Origin: Bradyrhizobium forestalis
Lineage (GTDB): Bacteria; Pseudomonadota; Alphaproteobacteria; Rhizobiales; Xanthobacteraceae
Length of the DNA stretch: 64,000 bases
Assembly: GCF_002795245.1 (NCBI RefSeq)
Contig: NZ_PGVG01000006.1
Location: 217,687-281,686, forward strand
Direction: 5' to 3'
Shown here: one piece after another, positions 18,724-27,199 of the stretch
How the letters are laid out: every line of letters begins with the position of its first letter
Numbering within the stretch: position 1 is the first letter of the stretch
Program-made: the position numbers and the translations under genes
The notes under the pieces: generated by a model
What the model saw: the letters and a program-made list of their open reading frames with translations, nothing else
What the model was told of the DNA's origin: nothing
Database searches by the model: none

Positions 18724-18945
18724 TCAACTCGTGACGATCGCGATCGCCTGTCCCTCCGCAACGAGGTCGTTGAGCTTCACCAGAAGCGATGTGATCGTTC
18801 CGTTCGCAGGCGACGGCACAGGTATTTCCATCTTCATCGCTTCGACCACCACAACGTAATCGCCATCTGCGACGGTTCCTCCAACTTGCACGGGAGTTGC
18901 GCAGATGCGTCCCGCGACCTCCGTCACGATCTTAATTTCTGGCAT
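18724..18945 (-). CDS. Biotin carboxyl carrier protein (stand-alone biotinyl domain)
   Basis: A 73-residue biotinyl/lipoyl domain with the biotinylation motif EAMKME at residues 35-40 (Lys38). It would carry carboxyl-biotin between a biotin carboxylase and a carboxyltransferase. It consists of the domain alone, without the Pro/Ala-rich linker of AccB. ATG 18945 starts the domain; the frame is open nine codons farther. It is divergent from the IclR gene, and the partner carboxyltransferase lies just past that gene. No biotin carboxylase is found in the window. Confidence 0.88.
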   Translation of the reverse strand: MPEIKIVTEVAGRICATPVQVGGTVADGDYVVVVEAMKMEIPVPSPANGTITSLLVKLNDLVAEGQAIAIVTS

Positions 18946-18998
18946 GCCATCGCCTTTTTGTTGTCGTCGCAAAATGCCTGAGGTAGCGTCGTCTGCAA

Positions 18999-19024
18999 GC
19001 GGAATTTAATTCCGCAGAGCGGAA
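18999..19024. promoter_or_regulatory. Candidate IclR operator: triple GCGGAA inverted repeats
   Basis: GCGGAATT-T-AATTCCGC (18999-19015) is a perfect palindrome and overlaps TTCCGC-AGA-GCGGAA (19010-19024), a second one. TTCCGCnnnGCGGAA resembles boxes used by IclR-family regulators. The cluster ends 15 bases before the IclR start and lies in the 94-base divergent region shared with the biotin carrier gene, so the regulator could control both directions and itself. Confidence 0.6.
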
Positions 19025-19039
19025 CAGACGGTAGGAAAC

Positions 19040-20014
19040 ATGGGACGACGATCGGAGCGGTTGAGTAGGCAAGGCGCGCTCGCTGGCGATGCCGGTGAGG
19101 GTGATGTCATCCAGGTGGTCTCGCGCGCGTTCGACGTGTTGCGATGCTTCGAGGGCCACGAGGCGAGGCTCGGCAATCTCGAGATTTCAAACCGCTGCGG
19201 TCTGCCGCGCTCGACGGTATCGCGGCTCACGCACACGCTGACGCGCATGGGCCAGCTCGTGTATCTCCCGCGCGATCAGAAATATCGCATCGGCCCGAGC
19301 GCGGTGGCGATGAGCGCCTCGATGATGAAGGGCGCGCAGCTGCGCAGCATGATCCGGCAACGGCTCCAGGAAGTGGCCGAGCAATTGCCGGGCACCGTCG
19401 GCTTCGTCGTGCCCGATCGCTTCCATCTCGTCTATCTCCTGTTCGCGCGCTCGGCGAGCGCACTCGGCCTGCACGAGGGCACCGGCAGCCGCATCTCGAT
19501 GGCCTCGACCGCCGCTGGCGCGGCCTACACCGCGGCCCTGGCGCCGGAAGTCGGCGATGCCTTCGTTGCAGACATGGAGCGGGAAGCCCCCGAGGCTGCC
19601 AAGATTCTCAAGCCCCGCATCGAGGCCAACCGGCAGTCGCTGCGCGAGCGCGGCTATGTCGTGGCCTGCGGCCTCTGGAGCCCGCACATCAACGGCCTCG
19701 CGGTGCCGATCTGGTCGCCGCAATACCAGACCTTCGTGGTGATCACGATCGGCCTTCTGTCGGCGATGTATGACGAGCAGCGTCTGCATGACGAAGTCGC
19801 CCCGCTGATGCTCGCGCTCGGCCGCTCGCTCGGCAGCCTGATGGAGGGCGCGGAAGGCGACGCCTTCAGCAGCCGTATCTCGCGTAAGCCGGTCGCCATG
19901 GCCGTGCACAACAATAACAAGCCGATCAAGTCGGAGGGAGTGAATGAACTGGAAGCCGGAACTCGACGAGCTCGCCCGGCGCGAAGCCTTCGCGCGGGAG
20001 ATGGGCGGCGTTGA
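19040..20014 (+). CDS. IclR-family transcriptional regulator
   Basis: A 324-residue regulator with an N-terminal winged helix-turn-helix (LGNLEISNRCGLPRSTVSRL, about residues 44-63) and a C-terminal GAF-like ligand domain. IclR proteins bind small organic acids and usually control an adjacent catabolic operon. A GGAA element precedes the ATG, and inverted GCGGAA boxes sit just upstream. The last 70 bases overlap the start of the carboxyltransferase gene in another frame, which suggests coupled expression; the overlap-coded tail is rich in arginine and probably not part of the fold. Confidence 0.92.
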   Translation: MGRRSERLSRQGALAGDAGEGDVIQVVSRAFDVLRCFEGHEARLGNLEISNRCGLPRSTVSRLTHTLTRMGQLVYLPRDQKYRIGPSAVAMSASMMKGAQLRSMIRQRLQEVAEQLPGTVGFVVPDRFHLVYLLFARSASALGLHEGTGSRISMASTAAGAAYTAALAPEVGDAFVADMEREAPEAAKILKPRIEANRQSLRERGYVVACGLWSPHINGLAVPIWSPQYQTFVVITIGLLSAMYDEQRLHDEVAPLMLALGRSLGSLMEGAEGDAFSSRISRKPVAMAVHNNNKPIKSEGVNELEAGTRRARPARSLRAGDGRR

Positions 20015-21503
20015 CAAGGTCAAGCGACAGCATGACCAGGGCCGACTGACTGTTCGGGAGCGTATCGACAAGCTGATCGACAAAGGCAGCTTTCACGAGA
20101 TCGGTGCCGTCTCCGGCATCGGTGAGTACGATACCAGCGGCGAGCTGCAGAAATTGACGCCGGCGAACTGCGTGTTCGGCCGCGCGCGCGTCGACGGCCG
20201 CACCGTGGTCGTGGTCGGCGACGATTTTACGGTCCGCGGCGGCTCGGCGGATGCGTCGATTTCCGCAAAACCGCTGATGGCGGAGGAGATGGCGCACGAC
20301 TTCCGCCTGCCCATCGTCCGCATCATCGAGGGCTCCGGCGGCGGCGGCTCGGTCAAGACCATCGAGACCAAGGGCGCGGCCAACTTGCCGGGCGGCATCG
20401 GCGGTACGCGCTGGTATCGCTTCACGACCGAGAATCTGTCGCGCGTGCCCGTGGTCGCGCTCGGCCTCGGCTCGGTCGCAGGCCTTGGTGCCGCGCGTCT
20501 CGCGTCCAGCCACTATTCCATCATGACGCGGAAGTCCGCGATGTTCGTCGCGGGGCCGCCGGTGGTGAAGGCGCTGGGGCAGGATCTTTCCAAGGAGGAG
20601 CTCGGCGGCGCCGAGATCCAGACCCGCGCCGGCGCGATCGATCATGCGGTCGATACCGAGGAGGAGGCGTTCGCCTGCGCGCGGCGTTTCCTCTCTTACC
20701 TGCCATCATCGGTCTACGAGCTGCCGCCGACCTTGCCCTGCACCGACAATCCCGAGCGCAGCGACGAAGCGCTCATGAATGCGGTGCCGCGCAACCGCAA
20801 GCAGGTCTACAAGATGCGGCCCATCATCGAGTCCGTCGTCGACAAGGGCTCCTTCTTCGAGGTCTCCAGGAATTTTGGCAAGCCCATCATCGTCGGCCTC
20901 GCGCGGCTCGAGGGCAGGGCGGTGCTGCTGCTGGCCAGCGACAGCTTTCACTATGGCGGCTCCTGGACCGCGGATGCCTGCCAGAAGGTGGTGCGCTGGG
21001 TCGACTTCGCGGAAACCTTTCATCTGCCGATCGTCTATCTCATGGATTGCCCCGGCTTCATGATCGGCCTCGATGCCGAGAAGGCGGCCACCATCCGCCA
21101 CGGCGTCCGCGTCATGGCCGCGGTGAACCAGACCACCGTGCCCTGGTGCACCGTGATCCTGCGCAACGCGTTCGGCGTCGCCGGCGTCGTGCATCAGCCG
21201 GCCGACCGCTTCTCCATCCGCTACGCCTGGCCGTCGGCCTATTGGGGCTCGCTCCCGCTCGAAGGCGGCATCGAGGCCGCCTACCGCGCCGACATCGACG
21301 CGGCGGAAGACAAAACGGCGAAGCTGAAGGAGATCGAGGAGCGCCTCAACAAGCTGCGCTCGCCGTTCCGCTCGGCCGAGAAATTCTGGGTCGAGGAGAT
21401 CATCGATCCCAGGAAGACGCGGTCGCTCCTGTGCGAATTCGCACGTCCCGCCGAGCCGCTGCGCAAGCCAGGACCGCCGGAGAATTTTTCGATCAGGCCG
21501 TAG
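19944..21503 (+). CDS. Acyl-CoA carboxylase carboxyltransferase subunit (PccB/AccD type)
   Basis: A 519-residue carboxyltransferase with N and C crotonase-like halves, as in the beta subunits of propionyl-, acetyl- or methylcrotonyl-CoA carboxylases. Glycine-rich acyl-CoA and biotin loops are seen as IIEGSGGGGSV (about residue 130) and DCPGFMIG (about residue 368). GGAGGG lies just before the ATG, inside the IclR gene. The family also includes decarboxylase subunits that run the reaction backwards. With the small biotin carrier nearby but no biotin carboxylase gene, the missing subunit must come from elsewhere or the complex is a transcarboxylase or decarboxylase. Confidence 0.9.
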   Translation: MNWKPELDELARREAFAREMGGVDKVKRQHDQGRLTVRERIDKLIDKGSFHEIGAVSGIGEYDTSGELQKLTPANCVFGRARVDGRTVVVVGDDFTVRGGSADASISAKPLMAEEMAHDFRLPIVRIIEGSGGGGSVKTIETKGAANLPGGIGGTRWYRFTTENLSRVPVVALGLGSVAGLGAARLASSHYSIMTRKSAMFVAGPPVVKALGQDLSKEELGGAEIQTRAGAIDHAVDTEEEAFACARRFLSYLPSSVYELPPTLPCTDNPERSDEALMNAVPRNRKQVYKMRPIIESVVDKGSFFEVSRNFGKPIIVGLARLEGRAVLLLASDSFHYGGSWTADACQKVVRWVDFAETFHLPIVYLMDCPGFMIGLDAEKAATIRHGVRVMAAVNQTTVPWCTVILRNAFGVAGVVHQPADRFSIRYAWPSAYWGSLPLEGGIEAAYRADIDAAEDKTAKLKEIEERLNKLRSPFRSAEKFWVEEIIDPRKTRSLLCEFARPAEPLRKPGPPENFSIRP

Positions 21504-21515
21504 ATCCTTGTGCCG

Positions 21516-21676
21516 CTCGTGCCCCGGACGCAGCGCAGCGCCGCCGGAGATGCGAAGCATCGTCCGGCGGTGGTGCGCTGCAGAGCCGGGGCCCATGCAA
21601 CAGCGTGCTCGCAGTCTCCTGGGTCCCGGCTCAGCGCCGCAACGCCTAAGGCGTTGCAGCGCGTCCGGGACACGAG
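21516..21676. repeat. Long compound palindromic repeat
   Basis: Outer arms ctcgtgccccggacgc and gcgtccgggacacgag flank inner palindromes (gatgcgaagcatc, cgcctaaggcg). It fills most of the gap between the carboxyltransferase and GMC oxidoreductase genes and would form a cruciform or a strong RNA hairpin. Confidence 0.75.
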
Positions 21677-21769
21677 AGTGAAGGTAGCGCCGGCGCAATC
21701 CAAAGCCCTTCCACGACAAAACAATAACGCGCTAAGCTCCGCCAACAAAAACAACAGGAAGCGCCAATC

Positions 21770-23467
21770 GTGTACGACTTCATCATCGTGGGCGGCGGCT
21801 CGGCGGGGTCCGTGCTGGCCCACCGGCTCTCCGCCAGGAGCGCCAACAAGGTCCTGCTGTGCGAGGCCGGGCAGGACACACCACCCGGCAACGAGCCTGC
21901 CGAGATCAGGGACAGCTATCCGGGCACGGCCTATTTCGATCCGCGCTTCCACTGGACCGAGCTCAAGGTCACGACGCAGCTCGTCAGCCACAACAATCCC
22001 AACGAATCGCGTCCGCCGTTACGCAAGTACGAGCAGGCGCGCGTGCTGGGCGGCGGCTCGTCGATCAACGGTCAGATGGCCAATCGCGGCGCGCCGACCG
22101 ACTACGACGAATGGCAGGCGCGGGGCGCCGAGGGCTGGTCGTGGGCCGACGTGCTGCCCTTCTTCAAGAAGGTCGAACGCGATCTCGACTTCGACGGACC
22201 GTATCACGGCAAGGACGGCCGGATCCCGGTCCGCCGCATCCCGCGGGAGCACTGGACGCAGCATTCGGAGGCGTTCGCGCAAGCCTTCCAGCAGGCCGGC
22301 CACCAGTTCGTGCCCGACCAGAACGGCGAGTTCGTCGACGGCTATTTCCCGGTGACGCATTCCAACCAGGCCGAGCAGCGCGTCTCGGCCGCCATGGGTT
22401 ATCTCGATCGCGACACCCGCGCGCGTACGAACCTTGCGATCTCCACCAACACGCAAGTGCGGGAGCTGCTGTTCGACGGTACGCGCTGTGTCGGCGTGAA
22501 GGCACTCGTTGACGGACGCGAGCAGGAATTCCGCGGACGCGAGATCATTCTCTCCAGCGGCGCCATCCATTCGCCGGCGCATCTGCTCCGCGCCGGCATC
22601 GGCCCGGTCGGCCATCTCAAGGATATGGGCATTCCCGTGCTGATGGGCTTGCCGGGCGTCGGCCAGCGCCTGATGGATCATCCTTCGATCTCGCTGTCGT
22701 CCTTTGTCCGCCGCGGCGCGCGCATGAACGAGCACACCAGGCGCCACATGCAGCTTGGCCTGCGCTATTCCTCCGGGTTGCCTGATGTGCCCAAGGGCGA
22801 CATGTTCGTCGTCGTCATCAGCAAGTCGGCCTGGCACGCCGTCGGCGCGCAGATCGGCTCGCTCCTGACCTTCGTCAACAAGACCTATTCCGAGACCGGA
22901 CAGGTCAAGCTTGCCTCGCGCGATCCCTCGGCAGAGCCGATCGTCGAGTTCAACCTGCTGTCCGACCGGCGCGATCTCGATCGCCTGATGAGCGGCTTCC
23001 GCAAGATGGCGGCCGTGCAGATGAGCGAGGTCGTCAGGAAGGTGACGGACAAGCCGTTCCCGGCCGCCTATACCGATCGCGTCCGCAAGATCGGCGTCGT
23101 CAACACCAGGAACAGGATTCTCACCACGATCGCCGCGGCCTTGATGGACGGTCCGGCGGCGCTGCGTCACTACATGATCGACAATTTCGTGGTGGAAGGC
23201 TTCACCTTCGATCAGGTGATGAACGACGACGAGGCGCTGGAAGCCTTCGTGCGCAAGGCGACGATCGGCGTCTGGCACGCCTCGTGCTCTTGCCGGATGG
23301 GCCACGCCAACGATCCGATGGCGGTGGTCGATCATCAGGGCCGCGTCAAGGGCATGCAGGGCCTTCGCGTCGTCGACGCCTCGATCTTCCCGGTGGTGCC
23401 ATGCGCCAACACCAACTTCCCGGTCCTGATGTCGGCGGAGAAGATTGCGGCCGCGATCATGACGTGA
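21770..23467 (+). CDS. GMC-family FAD-dependent oxidoreductase
   Basis: A glucose-methanol-choline oxidoreductase of 565 residues. The N-terminal FAD Rossmann motif VGGGSAG is at residues 7-13, the ARVLGGGSSINGQM signature is near residue 88, and the C-terminal active-site histidine lies in GVWHASCSCRMG (His502), followed by PCANTNFPVLMSAEKIA. It should oxidise a primary or secondary alcohol. The start is GTG at 21770 with AGGAAG upstream, and the protein begins exactly at the FAD strand. The WHASCSC motif is cysteine-rich compared with the usual WHPxGTC. The substrate is unknown. Confidence 0.9.
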   Translation: MYDFIIVGGGSAGSVLAHRLSARSANKVLLCEAGQDTPPGNEPAEIRDSYPGTAYFDPRFHWTELKVTTQLVSHNNPNESRPPLRKYEQARVLGGGSSINGQMANRGAPTDYDEWQARGAEGWSWADVLPFFKKVERDLDFDGPYHGKDGRIPVRRIPREHWTQHSEAFAQAFQQAGHQFVPDQNGEFVDGYFPVTHSNQAEQRVSAAMGYLDRDTRARTNLAISTNTQVRELLFDGTRCVGVKALVDGREQEFRGREIILSSGAIHSPAHLLRAGIGPVGHLKDMGIPVLMGLPGVGQRLMDHPSISLSSFVRRGARMNEHTRRHMQLGLRYSSGLPDVPKGDMFVVVISKSAWHAVGAQIGSLLTFVNKTYSETGQVKLASRDPSAEPIVEFNLLSDRRDLDRLMSGFRKMAAVQMSEVVRKVTDKPFPAAYTDRVRKIGVVNTRNRILTTIAAALMDGPAALRHYMIDNFVVEGFTFDQVMNDDEALEAFVRKATIGVWHASCSCRMGHANDPMAVVDHQGRVKGMQGLRVVDASIFPVVPCANTNFPVLMSAEKIAAAIMT

Positions 23468-23553
23468 GCGGCAGCCGCTTCTGGTTATCCGGGGCAGTAG
23501 AGGGAAGAGGAGCGCTGATAGGAACCTTGTCCGGCGTGCTGCATTCAACGCGC

Positions 23554-23691
23554 ATGAGAAACCTGTATTTCGGCATCGGCGCTCTCGCCGGCGCGCTGGT
23601 TCTCCTCACGATTTGGCTGGGCCAGCACGAGCGCCAGGCATCAATCGACCGTCTTCAGCAATGGGAGATTCCGCGTTCGCCTGCACGCTAG
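23554..23691 (+). CDS. Possible 45-residue membrane protein
   Basis: A short frame with an N-terminal transmembrane helix (NLYFGIGALAGALVLLTIWL) and a polar tail ending IPRSPAR. There is no clear Shine-Dalgarno sequence before the ATG. The hydrophobic pattern argues for a real small protein; the weak start argues against it. No homologue is recognised. Confidence 0.4.
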   Translation: MRNLYFGIGALAGALVLLTIWLGQHERQASIDRLQQWEIPRSPAR

Positions 23692-23944
23692 GAAGCGCCA
23701 ACCAGGTGTCTTCCGCAACGCTCCGGATGCGAACCGGATTTGATTGCATGCCGCAAACAGCGCGCACCCAGCGTGCATTCGTGCGCTGCGCGTGAATCAT
23801 CTCGGTCGCTACGTGTAGGCTATGGCACGATTGCAGGTCGTGTCGCGCAATGCAGCGATTTTCAGCCGCTCTTTAGGCCCATTTCAGCCAAACTGTTATT
23901 GGTCTCTCGTTGTCCGGGGCAGGGTCTCTCATTGGAGTCCTGCA

Positions 23945-24550
23945 ATGTTCAAGCGAGTATTTTCTGCGTGCCTCTTCGTTGCCCTGGGGTCTGCCGCTTC
24001 GGAGGCGCGGCCTTATCGCATTCATCAAGCTCCTGAATGCAATGTCAGCATGCCCTGCGACTTCTCGTATTCGCAGACGCGACGCGAGCGGACTTCCAGG
24101 TCCTCACTAGCTTCCAGATCCTCACTGATTTCCAAGCCCTCGCTGCAAGCCTACCGCTCGACGCAACTGACAGTGACCGATGCTGGGAGCACCGCCGCGC
24201 CGGCGGCCGTCTCCGATGTCTCCGGCGTACGCATTGGCGTACGCATTGTCGGTGGCCGTCCGGCCGGTTGCCCCTCGTCCTTCTGCGGCTGCGGCGCGGC
24301 TTTGCGCGTGTTCGGCCGTATCGTGCCGGAGTTGAATCTTGCGTCCAACTGGCTGCGCTTTCCGCGGACATCACCCGCACCAGGAATGGTTGCTGCGCGA
24401 CGAGGACACGTTTTCGTCCTGGAGCAGCACCTCGGAGGCGACGTCTGGATGGCCTATGACGCCAACTCGGGCGGGCGCGCGACGCGAATCCACGCGCGTT
24501 CATTGCGAGGCTATACGATCGTCAATCCGCGCGGCGGTTCGGTGGCTTGA
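23945..24550 (+). CDS. Secreted cysteine-containing protein of unknown function
   Basis: A 201-residue protein with a Sec signal peptide (MFKRVFSACLFVALGSAASE), a low-complexity serine/arginine stretch at residues about 40-65, and a conserved-looking C-terminal half with GGRPAGCPSSFCGCG and PELNLASNWLRFPRTSPAPG. I recall similar secreted proteins as common in Bradyrhizobium, with no assigned role. The three cysteines within ten residues suggest metal binding or disulfides. The frame is open 41 codons upstream, but GGAG before ATG 23945 and the signal peptide fix the start. Confidence 0.75.
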   Translation: MFKRVFSACLFVALGSAASEARPYRIHQAPECNVSMPCDFSYSQTRRERTSRSSLASRSSLISKPSLQAYRSTQLTVTDAGSTAAPAAVSDVSGVRIGVRIVGGRPAGCPSSFCGCGAALRVFGRIVPELNLASNWLRFPRTSPAPGMVAARRGHVFVLEQHLGGDVWMAYDANSGGRATRIHARSLRGYTIVNPRGGSVA

Positions 24551-24871
24551 GGACGGCAGACGCCACTCTCGACAAGACCGTGGGTGGGGCGCAATAGCTT
24601 TGCGACCCACCGACGCTGGACCGGAGTAATCGCATGTGGGAACGGATCCCTGCAGCCATCCTTCGAGACGCCCGCTTTGGCGGGCTCCTCAGGATGAGGG
24701 CGGAGTACGCTGCAGCAGCTTCAGCGGGCCCGATGCCAATTAGCCTCATCCTGAGGAGACCGCTGGAAGCGGTCGTCTCGAAGGACGAGGCGCTTGCTCA
24801 GACCGTTCCAACAGATCATATGCGATAGCCCTGCACGCTGGAGCAATTGTCGGCGCCGGGCGCAGCGTCGA
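24551..24871. other. Intergenic region with palindromic repeats only
   Basis: Contains a short inverted pair gtgggtggggcgcaa / ttgcgacccac (about 24580-24611) and a larger repeat at 24657-24788. No convincing reading frame is visible. The minus-strand oxidoreductase gene ends at 24872. Confidence 0.7.
24657..24788. repeat. Palindromic repeat, CATCCTTCGAGACGC type
   Basis: The arms catccttcgagacgcccgct and agcggtcgtctcgaaggacg enclose a second inverted pair, cctcaggatgagg / cctcatcctgagg. A diverged copy is at 47838. It lies between convergent genes. Confidence 0.85.
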
Positions 24872-26347
24872 TCACAGCCGCAGAACCTTGCCGGGATTCA
24901 TGATGTTCTGCGGATCGAGCGCCCGCTTGATGGTTCGCATGATGTCGAGCTCGGTCTTCGACCGGTAGTGGCTGAGCTCGTCGAGCTTCTCGACGCCGAT
25001 GCCGTGCTCCGCCGAGATCGAGCCACCCATCGAGGTGATGAGATCGTTGACGGCCCGCGTGATGGCGCCCTTGTATTGCGCCAGCGTCTGCTGATCCATG
25101 CCCACCGGCCCCATGAACGAGAAATGCAGATTGCCGTCGCCGATGTGTCCGAGCGGGTAGGGCCTGATGCTCGGGAGAATGTCGAGCACGGCCTTGGTAC
25201 CCTTGTCGATGAACTCCGGTATGCGGGAGATCGCCACCGACACGTCGTAGCTCAGCCCAGGTCCTTCGGCCCGGGAGGCCTCGGCGACACCCTCCCGGAT
25301 GCGCCACATGTTGCGCGACTGGCCGACCGTATGAGCGATCGCGGCATCGAGCACCCGGCCGGCCTCGAGCTGATCGGCGAGAAACTGCTCCAGCTTCTCG
25401 GACATGCCCTCGGTCCCGTCCCGGCGTGGGCGCGCCGACGACCATTCGAGCAGGAGATACCATGGCGTCTCCGCCTTGAGCGGATCCTGGGTGCCGGGGA
25501 TATGGCGCAGCACCATGTCGATCGCGCTGCGGCTCATCAGCTCGCAGGAGCCGACATTGTCTTCGGAAGCGCTGTGGGCTTCGGACAGGATCTCCAGGGC
25601 CGCGCGTGGATCCCGGATCGCCAGCCACGCGGTGCAGACGTCCTTCGGTGCGGGCCATAGCTTGAGCACGGCCTTGGTGATGATGCCCAGCGTGCCTTCG
25701 GCGCCCATGAACAGATGCTTGAGGTCGTAGCCGGTGTTGTCCTTCTTGAGCGCGCGCAATCCGTCCCAGACCTCGCCGTTGGGCAGGACGACCTCGAGCC
25801 CCAGCACGAGGTTGCGGGCATTGCCATAGCGCAGCACTTGCACGCCGCCCGCGTTGGTCGAGAGGTTGCCGCCGATCATGCACGAGCCCTGGGCGCCGAG
25901 GCTGAGCGGCAGGAACCTGTCGTGCTGGCTTGCGGTCTCCTGAAGCGTCTGCAGCACGCAGCCGGCCTCGACCGTCATCGCATAGCCGACGGGGTCGACG
26001 TCCAGCACGCGGTTCATGCGGCCGAGCGACAGCACGATGCCGGTGTGCGCAGGCCAGGGCGTCGCCCCGCCCATCAGGCCGGTGTTGCCACCCTGCGGCA
26101 CGATCGCGATGCCGTGCTCATGGCAGAGCCGCACGACCCTAGAGACTTCCTCGGTGCTGCCGGGCCGAACGACCGCGCCGGCACCGCCAACCAGCAATCC
26201 CCGCCAATCCGTCACGAACGGCTGCTTGCCGTGCTCGTCCTCGATCAGGCCCTTCTCGCCCACGATCGCGCGCAAGGCATCGCGCATCTCGGCGGTCACA
26301 GGAGCGGTCGGGATGATGGGATCGGAGGATAGGAAGGCAGCCGGCAT
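24872..26347 (-). CDS. FAD-linked oxidase, D-2-hydroxyacid dehydrogenase type
   Basis: A 491-residue VAO-type flavoprotein with an N-terminal FAD-binding domain (VPQGGNTGLMGGATP near residue 95) and a C-terminal FAD-oxidase domain ending in the SISAEHGIGVEK and DPQNIMNPGKVL motifs of the GlcD/D-lactate/D-2-hydroxyglutarate dehydrogenase group. It would oxidise a D-2-hydroxy acid to the 2-oxo acid and pass electrons to the respiratory chain or an electron-transfer flavoprotein. It stands alone, divergent from the gene at 26503. The exact substrate cannot be told from sequence. Confidence 0.9.
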   Translation of the reverse strand: MPAAFLSSDPIIPTAPVTAEMRDALRAIVGEKGLIEDEHGKQPFVTDWRGLLVGGAGAVVRPGSTEEVSRVVRLCHEHGIAIVPQGGNTGLMGGATPWPAHTGIVLSLGRMNRVLDVDPVGYAMTVEAGCVLQTLQETASQHDRFLPLSLGAQGSCMIGGNLSTNAGGVQVLRYGNARNLVLGLEVVLPNGEVWDGLRALKKDNTGYDLKHLFMGAEGTLGIITKAVLKLWPAPKDVCTAWLAIRDPRAALEILSEAHSASEDNVGSCELMSRSAIDMVLRHIPGTQDPLKAETPWYLLLEWSSARPRRDGTEGMSEKLEQFLADQLEAGRVLDAAIAHTVGQSRNMWRIREGVAEASRAEGPGLSYDVSVAISRIPEFIDKGTKAVLDILPSIRPYPLGHIGDGNLHFSFMGPVGMDQQTLAQYKGAITRAVNDLITSMGGSISAEHGIGVEKLDELSHYRSKTELDIMRTIKRALDPQNIMNPGKVLRL

Positions 26348-26502
26348 TTCGTTTCCCCTGGGTACATCTTGGTGTGTACTCGATGTGCCGATCCCGGCAA
26401 CGTTCGGGCAATCTTTGCAACATTTCTAAACAGCTTCGTCAACATCCCGCGGCTGTTCCGGCGTAGGACGCGCCCAGACTTTGCGGAATCAGGATCGGCA
26501 GA

Positions 26503-26997
26503 ATGTTATTGAAGTTTCCGGCGGCGCGCATGGGCATCGGCGCGGCCTGCCTCGTGCTTATCGGCATCAGCCCGTTGTGCGCGGAGCCGGTGTTCGACAG
26601 TCTGGCCGGCGCTTGGTCGGGCATCGGCACGATGAAGCCGTCGGATGGTCCGCGTGAGAAGGTCCGCTGCAAGGTGGCGTACAACGTCACCAGGCCGGGG
26701 CGGTCGCTGACACTTGATCTACGCTGCGCAAGCGATGCGTACAAGATGGTCCTATCCGCGAACATCGAGCAGAGCGGGACGGAGCTTTCCGGCAACTGGT
26801 TCGAGAGCGAATATCGACAGGGCGGCAAGGTCTACGGCACGAACAAGGATGGCCTGATCGAGGCGCGAATTGAGGGGAACACGGTGGCCGCGCTGGTGAC
26901 GATCCAGACCAAGAGCAATCGTCAATCCTTTCTGATGGAGGCACCGGGGTCCTGGATGTCGGAGGTCGCGATCGAATTGAACAAGGAAGCGAAGTGA
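26503..26997 (+). CDS. Secreted protein of unknown function
   Basis: A 164-residue protein with a clear signal peptide ending at LCAEP (about residue 28). The mature part (LAGAWSGIGTMKPSDGPREK onward) starts with the strand-rich GxW pattern of small beta-barrel proteins and has many alternating polar/hydrophobic strands. Two cysteines (in VRCKV and LRCAS) may form a disulfide. It is divergent from the FAD oxidase gene. No function is assigned. Confidence 0.8.
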   Translation: MLLKFPAARMGIGAACLVLIGISPLCAEPVFDSLAGAWSGIGTMKPSDGPREKVRCKVAYNVTRPGRSLTLDLRCASDAYKMVLSANIEQSGTELSGNWFESEYRQGGKVYGTNKDGLIEARIEGNTVAALVTIQTKSNRQSFLMEAPGSWMSEVAIELNKEAK

Positions 26998-27199
26998 CCT
27001 CGACCTTCGTTCATCGGCACCACTGCCTCCGGGCGCACGCCGAGTGAATTCGGAATAATCGCATAATGCCACTGTGTTGCCCGACGTGTCAAATGGCGCT
27101 CGCGACGCACTAGGCTAAGTCATTGATCCGTCACGCCCCGGCTACTGTGCATGGGGTTGTTTTTGCACTTTTTGCTTGAGCGGCCAGCCGGAAGGCGCC

